Part shown: positions 41,034 through 49,200 of the stretch, piece after piece
How the letters are laid out: each line of letters begins with the position of its first letter
Position numbering within the stretch: position 1 is the first letter of the stretch
Assembly: GCA_050186825.1 (NCBI GenBank)
Contig: JBFWYD010000005.1
Span: 124,001 to 188,000, forward strand
From: NORP233 sp050186825
GTDB taxonomy: Bacteria > Planctomycetota > J058
Direction: 5' to 3'
DNA length: 64,000 nt
Program-made: the position numbers and the translations under genes
Notes under the pieces: generated by a model
Seen by the model: the letters and a program-made list of their open reading frames with translations, nothing else
Told to the model about the DNA's origin: nothing
Database searches by the model: none

Positions 41034-42758
41034 GTGGCCACGATCCTGGGGCTGAACTGCTATCACGCCGACGCGGCGGCGGCGCTGGTCCGCGACGGGC
41101 ACATCGTCGCCGCGGTCGAGGAGGAGCGCTTCAACCGGATCAAGCACTCCGCCGGCTTCCCGCTCGAGGCCGTCCGCTACTGCCTGCGCCAGGGCGGGGT
41201 CGACCTGCGCGACGTGGACGCGATCGCGGTCGGGATGAAGCCCATCGACCACGTCCAGGAGGAGATCCTCCAGATCCTCTCGGGCCGGCCCAACTACTCG
41301 CGCCAGATCCAGAAGCGCCTGGACGCGGTGGCCCGCTTCCGCGACGTGCGGGCCCTGCTCGCGCGCGAGTTCGGCTACCCGTCGGACGAGATCCCGCGCG
41401 TCGAGGAGGTCCCGCACCACGTGGCCCACGTGTGCTCGGCCTACCCCACCTCGGGCTGGCGCGACGCCGCGCTGCTCTCGCTCGACGGCTTCGGCGACTT
41501 CTGCTCGACGATGCTCGCGCGCGGGACCGAGGGGCGGGTCGAGGTGCTCGAGACCGTCCGCTTCCCCCACTCGCTGGGGATCCTCTACACGATGGTGACC
41601 CAGTTCCTGGGCTTCAACCGCTACGGCGACGAGGGCAAGGTGATGGGCCTCGCGGCCCTGGGCGAGCCGGTCTACGCCGACCGCCTGAACCACCTGCTCC
41701 AGCTCGTCCCCGGCGGGCTGTTCGAGCTCGACCCGACCTACTTCACGCACCCCGTGTTCGGCGTTGACATGATCTGGGAGGACCGCGTCCCCTACATGGA
41801 GGACCTGTTCTCGGAGCGGATGATCGAGGTCTTCGGCCGCCCGCGGCACCGCTACGCCGAGATCACCGTGCGCGACCGCGACCTGGCGGCCTCGGTCCAG
41901 AAGGTGCTCGAGGAGGGGATCCTGCACGTGGCGCGGCGGCTCAAGGCGCTGCTCCCCGACCAGGACCGGCTCTGCTACGCGGGCGGGGTGGCGCTGAACT
42001 GCGTGGCCAACGCCGTGCTCCGGCGGCAAGGCCCCTTCTCCGAGGTCTACATCCCGCCCGCCCCCAACGACGCGGGCACCGCCGTGGGCGCGGCCCTGGC
42101 CGTGGCGCAGCGGCTCGACCCCGAGGCGCGCACCCCCACCTGGCGCAGCGCCCAGCTCGGCCCCTCCTTCAGCGCCGACGAGGTCGAGCGCGCCCTCGAG
42201 GGCAGCGGGCTGCGCTACGCGCGCAGCAAGGACGTCCACGGCGAGGCCGCGCAGCTCCTGGTCTCGGGCAAGGTCGTGGGATGGTTCCGCGGCCGGCTCG
42301 AGCTCGGGCCGCGCGCCCTGGGCGGGCGCTCGATCCTGGCGGACCCGCGGCGCGGCGACCAGCGCGAGGCGCTCAACACCCGGGTCAAGTACCGCGAGCC
42401 CTTCCGCCCCTTCGCGGCCGCGATCCTGGCCAACCGGGTGGACGAGTACCTCGAGGGCGGCTGCCCCTCGCCCTTCATGAGCTACGCCGCGACCGTGCGC
42501 GAGGACAAGCGGGCCGAGATCCCGGCCGTGGTCCACGCCGACGGGAGCTGCCGCTACCAGACCGTGAGCGCCGAGGGGCACCCCGACCTGTTCAAGCTGA
42601 TCACGGCCTTCGAGCAGCGGGGCGGCGTGCCCGTGCTCCTGAACACGAGCTTCAACGAGAACGAGCCCATCGTGTGCAGCCCGACCGACGCCATCGACTG
42701 CTTCTCGGCGGCCAAGATCGACGCGCTCGTGCTCGAGGACTTCGTCGTCCGCCGATGA
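41034..42758 (+). CDS. NodU/CmcH-family carbamoyltransferase
   Basis: 574 residues. It begins MATILGLNCYHADAAAALVR, typical of the family that transfers a carbamoyl group from carbamoyl phosphate, via carbamoyl-adenylate, to sugars or antibiotics. The His-rich site PHHVAHVCSAY, the ATP-loop-like LSLDGFGDF, the YAGGVALNCVANA segment and the C-terminal domain (ELGPRALGGRSILADPR and NTSFNENEPIV) all fit. The acceptor is unknown; no sugar or antibiotic genes surround it. GTG start. It overlaps the next gene by four bases (ATGA). Confidence 0.9.
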   Translation: MATILGLNCYHADAAAALVRDGHIVAAVEEERFNRIKHSAGFPLEAVRYCLRQGGVDLRDVDAIAVGMKPIDHVQEEILQILSGRPNYSRQIQKRLDAVARFRDVRALLAREFGYPSDEIPRVEEVPHHVAHVCSAYPTSGWRDAALLSLDGFGDFCSTMLARGTEGRVEVLETVRFPHSLGILYTMVTQFLGFNRYGDEGKVMGLAALGEPVYADRLNHLLQLVPGGLFELDPTYFTHPVFGVDMIWEDRVPYMEDLFSERMIEVFGRPRHRYAEITVRDRDLAASVQKVLEEGILHVARRLKALLPDQDRLCYAGGVALNCVANAVLRRQGPFSEVYIPPAPNDAGTAVGAALAVAQRLDPEARTPTWRSAQLGPSFSADEVERALEGSGLRYARSKDVHGEAAQLLVSGKVVGWFRGRLELGPRALGGRSILADPRRGDQREALNTRVKYREPFRPFAAAILANRVDEYLEGGCPSPFMSYAATVREDKRAEIPAVVHADGSCRYQTVSAEGHPDLFKLITAFEQRGGVPVLLNTSFNENEPIVCSPTDAIDCFSAAKIDALVLEDFVVRR

Positions 42759-43576
42759 GCCGCGCGGCCGGTCTGGGGCTGCGGCTGGCCCTGCTGCTCG
42801 CGCTCGGGGGGTGCTCGACCGGCGAGCGGCTCGGGACGCTCGAGCACCGCGCGGCGGAGCTGCGGGTCGCGGTCGAGGCGCTCGAGGCGCGGCTCGACGC
42901 CCAGGGCGGCCTGGAGGAGCGGCTGCGCGCGCTGGAGCAGGCGAGCGGGAAGCCGGCCCAGCCTGCGACCCAGCCGGCGCCCTTGGCCCGGGGGGCCGAC
43001 GACCCGGCCGCCCTCGCGGCGCGGGTGGAGCAGCTCGCGCTCAGGGTCGCGGCGCTCGAGGCGCGACGGCGCGCCGCGACGCAGGCCGAGCCCGCGGGGC
43101 CCGAGGCCATCCCCGTCCCGCGCGAGCAGGCGCCCGCGCCCGGGGCCGCGCTCGAGCCAGTGTCCCTGGGGTCGGGCGAGTTGGTGCTGGCGCGCATCGC
43201 GGGCCAGCTCGAGCGCCTGCGCCTGGCGGGGATCGAGGCCCCGCGCCGGCGCGAGGAGTACGAGGCAGACCCCGTCCTGGCCCAGCGCCACGAGGCGGCC
43301 TTCGGGCGCAAGCTCGGCGACGACGAGCCCTGGCGCCGCGCCCGCGACCGGCTGGGCGCGCTGCTCGAGGGCGCCGCGCCGCGGCTGCGCTACCCGCCCG
43401 GCGGGCCGCGCCGCACCACGGAGCGCGGCCTGCTGGTCGTGCTCGAGGGCAAGGACGGCCAGGACCTGAACGCCGCGCTGGTCGCCGAGGGCCTGGCGCT
43501 CGCGGCCGACGAGACCTACCTCGCGCAGGAGCGCGCCGCCCGCGCGGCGCACCGCGGGCTGTTCGCCGCCGACTGA
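42755..43576 (+). CDS. Lipoprotein with staphylococcal-nuclease-like domain
   Basis: About 273 residues. Lipoprotein signal ending LLALGGC, then a coiled-coil-like region of Leu/Glu/Ala/Arg repeats (RVAVEALEARLDAQGGLEER). The C-terminal ~140 residues match the SNase fold pattern: RLRLAGIEAPRRREEYEAD and later TTERGLLVVLEGKDGQDLNA with LVAEGLALAADETYL. The second catalytic Arg-containing loop is altered, so nuclease activity is uncertain. Its ATG overlaps the carbamoyltransferase stop, which suggests co-translation. Confidence 0.65.
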   Translation: MSRAAGLGLRLALLLALGGCSTGERLGTLEHRAAELRVAVEALEARLDAQGGLEERLRALEQASGKPAQPATQPAPLARGADDPAALAARVEQLALRVAALEARRRAATQAEPAGPEAIPVPREQAPAPGAALEPVSLGSGELVLARIAGQLERLRLAGIEAPRRREEYEADPVLAQRHEAAFGRKLGDDEPWRRARDRLGALLEGAAPRLRYPPGGPRRTTERGLLVVLEGKDGQDLNAALVAEGLALAADETYLAQERAARAAHRGLFAAD

Positions 43577-43580
43577 GGGG

Positions 43581-43599
43581 AGGCGCGCCGCCGGCGCGC
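43581..43599 (+). repeat. GGCGCGCC inverted repeat before the symporter gene
   Basis: Perfect 8-bp arms GGCGCGCC around GCC, between the nuclease-like gene stop and the symporter ATG. It could slow or terminate transcription between the two genes. Confidence 0.3.
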
Positions 43600-43611
43600 C
43601 GGGGGGAGACC

Positions 43612-45417
43612 ATGAGCGAGAGCGAGCACGCCGGCGACGCGCCGCGCGAGGACGACGCCGCTGCCGATGCCGGTGCAGCCGCAGGTGCCGGGGCCGGCGC
43701 CGGGCCCGTCGCAGCGGCCGGCGCCGAGGCCGGCGCCGGCATCCCGGCCGGAGACGGTCCGGCCGCGCCGGAGTCGAGGCCCGAGACGCAGCCCGAGGCG
43801 CCGGTGCCGGGGGCCAAGCACGAGGACCCCCGCTTCTTCGGGATCTCGCTCCACAACCTGATCTTCGTGGGCATGGTCCTGGGCGTCGTCCTGGGCCTGA
43901 TCGGCAACCGCCAGCCGCACTTCGACAAGCTCCTGCTCGCGCAGCCGGACCCGGAGGGCCGCGTCGAGCGCGAGGGCGACGTGTCCTTCGTCAAGGCCGA
44001 GCAGGTCTACGTGCTCATGACCCCCGAGGGCCTCGAGGAGCGCCTCCCCGCGACCGAGGTCAAGGAGGTGCAGAAGGTCGACCGCGGGCGCTACGACGCG
44101 CTGCTGTGGTGGTTCAACCTGTTCGGCAAGGTGCTGTTCCTGAGCGCGCTGAAGATGATCATCGCTCCGCTCATCCTGTGCAGCATCGTGGCCGGCATCG
44201 TCAGCCTGAGCGGGCTGGAGCAGCTCAAGCGGATCGGGCTCAAGACGCTCGCCTACTACGTGCTCACGACCTGCATCGCCGTCGGGATCGGCCTCGCGGC
44301 CGTGCTCCTGCTCCGGCCGGGCAAGACCGAGGCCAGCCAGCGGCTCCGCGTCCAGCGCGAGGCGAAGCTCAAGCTGCGCGAGCGGGCCTACGCCCAGGAG
44401 CGGGGCGCGGCCCCGCGCGACGCGCAGGGCCAGGCGACGCGCGACTACCGCCGCTGGCTCGACGAGGTCGAGAGCCGCGAGGCGGGCACCGGCCACGAGG
44501 CGGGGCGGGCCAAGAAGCTGGCCTCGGCCCGCGGCAAGAGCACGGGCGACATCATGGTCGAGGGGATCATCCGCCCGATGCTCACCAACCCCTTCGAGTC
44601 GCTGACCGAGGCGAAGTCGCTGGGGATCATCTCCTTCGCCGTCCTGCTCGGGGTCGCGATCGTGATCGTGGGCGGGCGCGCGCGCGTGGTGGCCGACCTG
44701 TTCGTGGGCCTGAACGAGGTGATCCTCTGGATCACCACCTGGCTGATGAAGTTCGCCCCCTTCTGCGTGATGTGCCTGGTGGCCGCGCTCGTGGCCGAGA
44801 AGGGCCCCGCGGTGTTCGCCACCCTGGCCTGGTACTGCATCACCGTCGTGGGCGGGATCCTGGTCCACGTGGGCGTGCTGCTCGGGATCGCGGCCGCGAT
44901 CGGCGGCTGCCCCCCGCCCCGCCTGTGGGCCGGGTTGCGCGAGGCGCTGATGATCGCCTTCACCACCCGCTCGAGCTCGGCCACCCTGCCCGTCACGCTC
45001 AAGTGCACGGTCGAGAACCTGGGCGTCTCGCCCCGCGTGGCGAACTTCGCCCTCCCCGTGGGCGCGACCATGAACATGGACGGCACCGCCCTCTACGAGG
45101 GCGTGGCCGTGATCTTCCTCATCCAGATCTTCGGCGGCCTGGTCGACGCCCCCTTCGAGCTGACCTTCGCCACCACGCTGGTGATCTTCATCACCGCCGT
45201 CCTGGCCTCGGTCGGCGCCGCCGCGGTCCCCGACGCGGGCCTCGTCACCATGGTCCTGGTCGCCGAGGCCGTGCACCTGCCGGTCTACTACATCCCGCTG
45301 ATCTTCGCGGTGGACGCCTTCCTCGACATGTTCCGCACCACGACCAACGTGCTCGGCGACGTCGTCGGCAGCCTGGTCGTCCACCGGCTCGAGGTGGGCA
45401 AACCCGCGGGGACCTGA
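43612..45417 (+). CDS. Dicarboxylate/amino acid:cation symporter (GltP/DctA family) with large soluble insertions
   Basis: About 601 residues; typical members are ~430. Inner-membrane, Na+ or H+ coupled uptake of glutamate, aspartate or C4-dicarboxylates. Family motifs are present: HP1 TTRSSSATLPVT near 451 and NMDGTALYEG near 488, then DAFLDMFRTTTNV. Three departures: an Ala/Gly/Glu-rich ~70-residue N-terminal extension, a ~60-residue insert after the first helix, and a ~95-residue charged insert near 235-325 (KTEASQRLRVQREAKLKLRE). ATG 43612 has a GGGGGGAG site. It may be expressed with the two upstream genes. Confidence 0.88.
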   Translation: MSESEHAGDAPREDDAAADAGAAAGAGAGAGPVAAAGAEAGAGIPAGDGPAAPESRPETQPEAPVPGAKHEDPRFFGISLHNLIFVGMVLGVVLGLIGNRQPHFDKLLLAQPDPEGRVEREGDVSFVKAEQVYVLMTPEGLEERLPATEVKEVQKVDRGRYDALLWWFNLFGKVLFLSALKMIIAPLILCSIVAGIVSLSGLEQLKRIGLKTLAYYVLTTCIAVGIGLAAVLLLRPGKTEASQRLRVQREAKLKLRERAYAQERGAAPRDAQGQATRDYRRWLDEVESREAGTGHEAGRAKKLASARGKSTGDIMVEGIIRPMLTNPFESLTEAKSLGIISFAVLLGVAIVIVGGRARVVADLFVGLNEVILWITTWLMKFAPFCVMCLVAALVAEKGPAVFATLAWYCITVVGGILVHVGVLLGIAAAIGGCPPPRLWAGLREALMIAFTTRSSSATLPVTLKCTVENLGVSPRVANFALPVGATMNMDGTALYEGVAVIFLIQIFGGLVDAPFELTFATTLVIFITAVLASVGAAAVPDAGLVTMVLVAEAVHLPVYYIPLIFAVDAFLDMFRTTTNVLGDVVGSLVVHRLEVGKPAGT

Positions 45418-45421
45418 CCCC

Positions 45422-45985
45422 TCAAATGAACCGGCGCGGGTCGAACTCCTCGATCGGGATCACGCGCACGCGGGGGAGCGGGCCGCCCGCGAAGGCGTCG
45501 GCGTGGTCCTCGAGGTCGTAGAGCGCGAGCCCCTGGAGGTCCAGGTAGTCCCCGCTGAGGTACTCCTGGAAGGCCAGCACGCCGAGCTTGCGCTCCGGCC
45601 CGGCGAGCCTCCCGAAGGCCTCCCGGAAGTCGTTGTCGTGGCTCACGAGCAGGACGTCGCCGGGCTTCTCGGCCAGCGCCTCCAGCGTGCGGATGATCGC
45701 GATGTCCACGACCTTCTGGTCGCTCCCGCCCGTGAGCGGGATCGGCAGGTAGCCCGCCACGCGCAGGGCCTGGATGAAGGTCCCAGGCAGCCCGCGCGAG
45801 GCGTTGAGGAAGAACAGCGCGCGGGCGGTCTTGTCGAAGCTCTTCTCGGCGAAGGCGCGGACCCGGTCCCAGCGCGGGCGCTGCTCGGGGCGGGGCTTGG
45901 CGTCGAGGATCTGGCCGAGGGTGCGGTCGATGTTCTCCCCGTCCACGAGCACGTAGACGAGGTCCTGGTCGCTCTTCGCGGGCAT
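45422..45985 (-). CDS. NYN-domain (PIN-like) ribonuclease
   Basis: 187 residues. It has the NYN pattern: DLVYVLVDGENIDRTLG with the acidic Asp, a central VVDIAIIRTLEALAE, and LLVSHDNDFREAFGRL. Such proteins are metal-dependent RNases or RNA-binding relatives. The target is unknown. It is convergent with the symporter gene (four bases apart). Confidence 0.8.
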   Translation of the reverse strand: MPAKSDQDLVYVLVDGENIDRTLGQILDAKPRPEQRPRWDRVRAFAEKSFDKTARALFFLNASRGLPGTFIQALRVAGYLPIPLTGGSDQKVVDIAIIRTLEALAEKPGDVLLVSHDNDFREAFGRLAGPERKLGVLAFQEYLSGDYLDLQGLALYDLEDHADAFAGGPLPRVRVIPIEEFDPRRFI

Positions 45986-46183
45986 CGGGGCAGCTCTTTA
46001 GGGGGGATCTAGGGGTGGCTAGGAGTGGGCAAGGGTGTAGCGACCCCAGCCTAACCACGTGGCCGGGCGAGCGCCCGAGGGCCGCGCCCAGCTCGCTCGG
46101 GTCAACTCCTCGTCAACGCCGCGCAGATCGACGTCAACGAGCTAAGGCGCTCGCAGTAAACGAGTAAGACTCGTTCGGCGAGT

Positions 46184-46212
46184 TTGACAGCCCTGAGCGC
46201 GAGGACTAGATT
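46184..46212 (+). promoter_or_regulatory. Sigma-70-type promoter of the large kinase gene
   Basis: TTGACA (46184-46189) and TAGATT (46207-46212) are 17 bases apart. Transcription would start near 46219 and give a ~60-base leader to the GTG at 46281, which has GGAGG at 46270-46274. The rest of the 295-base gap (45986-46183) shows no gene. Confidence 0.7.
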
Positions 46213-46280
46213 CCTCATGTGCCTCGAAGGAAGCGACGCGCCTTGCTCCGCTTCGAGTTATGCCCCGCTGGAGGTAGCCC

Positions 46281-49200
46281 GTGACCACCGCCCTCAGCCC
46301 CGCCGAGATCGAGCTCGGTCGCCTGGCCATCGAGCGTCGCCTCGCGACCCGTGAGCAGGTGCGCGAGTGCGCCGACCTGCGCGGCTCGGGCAACACCGAG
46401 CACCTGGCGCGGCTGCTGGTGGACCGCGGCTACGTGCCGGCCGACGCCGCGCGCAGCTTGTTCCAGGAAGTCCAAGCCCAGGTGCAGTCGCGCTCCGGCA
46501 ACGGGAGCGCGAGCGGCGGCTTCGGCTCGGCCCCTCCCCACGCGCCGGGCAGCAACCCCGCCGCCGCCTACGGCCCGCCCGCGAGCAACTACGGCGCGCC
46601 GCAGGGCTTCGGGGCGGGGAGCAACTTCGGCGCGCCGCCCCAGCAGTTCGGGGCGGGGAGCAACTTCGGCGCGCCGCCCCAGCAGCAGGGTTTCGGCGCG
46701 GGGAGCAACTTCGGCGCGCCCCAGGGATTTGGCCAGCAGGGCTTCGGCCAGGGGAGCAACTTCGGCGCGCCCCAGATCCAGACCGCGATGGCGGCGCCGG
46801 GCGGCAGCAACTTCGGCGGGATGGGTCATCCGGGCACGCAGCCCCAGGGCAGCAACTACGGCGGCTACGGCAGCGGCGCCCACCCCATGGGCGGGAGCGG
46901 CTTCGGCGCGCCCGCGCCGGAGCTGCCCTCGAACATCTCGCCCGACGACCCGATCGCGCACGCGATGACCACCCGCCAGAACGCCGACGGCAGCGTCGAG
47001 ACGGTGTTCGGGCCCTACGACATCCTGGGCGAGATCGCGCGCGGCGGCATGGGCATCGTGTATCGCGCGCGGCAGCGCAGCCTGAAGCGCATCGTCGCGC
47101 TCAAGGTCATGAAGGAGGGCGAGAACGCCTCCGAGAAGCAGATCCGCCGGTTCAAGCGCGAGACCGAGGCGGCCGCCAAGCTCCAGCACCCGAACATCGT
47201 CGCCGTCCACGAGGTGGGCTGCCACGAGGGCTTCCACTACTTCACGATGGACCTCATCGAGGGCGACCCCCTCGACGCCATCGTCAAGCGCAAGGAGAAG
47301 ATGCCCGTCCGCAAGGTGCTGGAGGTGGTCAAGGAGGTCGCCCAGGCGATCCACTACGCCCACGGCAAGGCGATCATCCACCGCGACCTCAAGCCCGCGA
47401 ACGTGCTGCTCGACACCGACGGCCACCCCAAGGTGACCGACTTCGGCCTCGCCAAGCAGATCGACCACAAGTCGATGCTGACCCGCACCGGCGCGGTGGT
47501 CGGCACGCCCTTCTACATGCCGCCCGAGCAGGCCAAGGGCGACGTGGACATCGACCAGCGCGCGGACGTCTACGCGCTCGGCGTGATCCTCTACGAGCTG
47601 CTCACGCTCAAGCTGCCCTTCCACGGCGAGACGACCATGGAGGTCTATCACAAGATCCTCGAGGAGGAGCCGATCCCGCCGCGCAAGCACGACAGCCGCG
47701 TCGACCGCGACGTGAACACGATCGTGCTCAAGGCGATGGAGAAGGACGTCACCCGCCGCTATCAGACGGCCGAGGACCTCGCCGACGACATCCAGCGCTA
47801 CCTCGACGGCGACCCGATCAAGGCCCGCCCGCTCGGCCCGGTCGGGAAGCTGATCAAGCGCGCCAAGAAGAACATGCCCGTGGTGGTGGTCGGCTCGGTG
47901 ACGGTGGTCGCCCTGAGCCTGGCCCTGGGGCTGATCTGGCTGCGCAACCAGCAGGCGCTGGAGGTCGAGCGCGAGATCAACATGAAGCACGAGTGGGACA
48001 CCTTCGTGACGGAGGTGGACAACCAGTGCATCAACGCCCGCAGCCAGATCAGCTCGGGCGTGGCCCGCCAGAAGGAGCGCGACCCACAGGGCGCGCTGGC
48101 GGAGCTCGAGGAGGCCGAGCGCATCCTCGACGACCTGCCGCGGCTCAAGAAGGACTTCACCAACTGGAACGGCGAGGACCGGATCCTGGGCCACCTCGAC
48201 GCCAAGTCCCCCGAGACGAGCGCGATCTACCGCGAGATCTACCTCCAGATCGGCCGCTCCTACGCGATGCCGGGCGCCAACCAGGACCTCAAGAAGGCCC
48301 AGGGCTTCTTCGAGAAGGGGCTCGGGCGCTGCGACGCCCCGAGCTGGGCCGAGGCCGCGGCCGACGAGAAGGAGGAGGCCGCGCGCGCCGCGCTCAAGAC
48401 GCAGGTGGGCACCGACAAGCTCCAGCTGCGGCTCGAGATCGGCAAGGTCAAGGCGCTCGAGGGCGACATCGCGGCGGCGCTCAAGACCTTCCAGGAGATC
48501 CTCGAGGCCGACTCCAAGCACAAGCCCGCGCGCCTCGAGATGGGCCGCGTCCACGACCGGGCAGGCGACCACCTCAAGGCCATCGCCTGCTTCTCGGACG
48601 TGATCGAGCAGGACAGCAAGACCTTGCTGGCCTACCTCTACCGCGGCCAGACGCTCTACACCCTGGGTCGCTACCAGGAGTCCTTCGAGGACTTCCAGAA
48701 GGTGCTCGACCTCAAGGACGACAGCTTCGAGGGCTACATCTGGCTGGGCCGCGCGCATCAGGCGCTGCTCCACTACGGCGAGGCGCAGGACGCGCTGACC
48801 GAGGCGATCGACATCACCCCCTCGCTGCCCGACGGCTACTTCTACCGGGCCGAGCTGCACTTCGCGCAGCGCAAGCTGCCGCAGGCGATCAAGGACTACG
48901 AGGTCGCGATCTCGCGCTCGGCGCAGTTCTACCGGGCCTACCTCGGCCTGGGGCGCGCGCTGGAGTGGGTGCTCGACTACGACCGCGCCGCCCAGCAGTA
49001 CCAGGAGATCCTCGACTCGAGCGACCGCGAGGCCGAGGCGGTCAAGCCCAAGGCCCAGGCCGCGCTGGCGCGCCTGTTCCTGGTCCGCGCCGACCCCTAC
49101 GAGTGCACCATGGAGGTCGAGGAGAAGATCCGCCAGGAGGGCGCCACGCCCGATGGCGCGCTCGGCCCGGCGCCCGCCCTCTCGCGCCTCGAGAAGGAGA

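Noticed and set aside
46589..46810. Short minus-strand frame inside the large kinase
   Set aside because: Shadow of the GSNFGAP repeat region.
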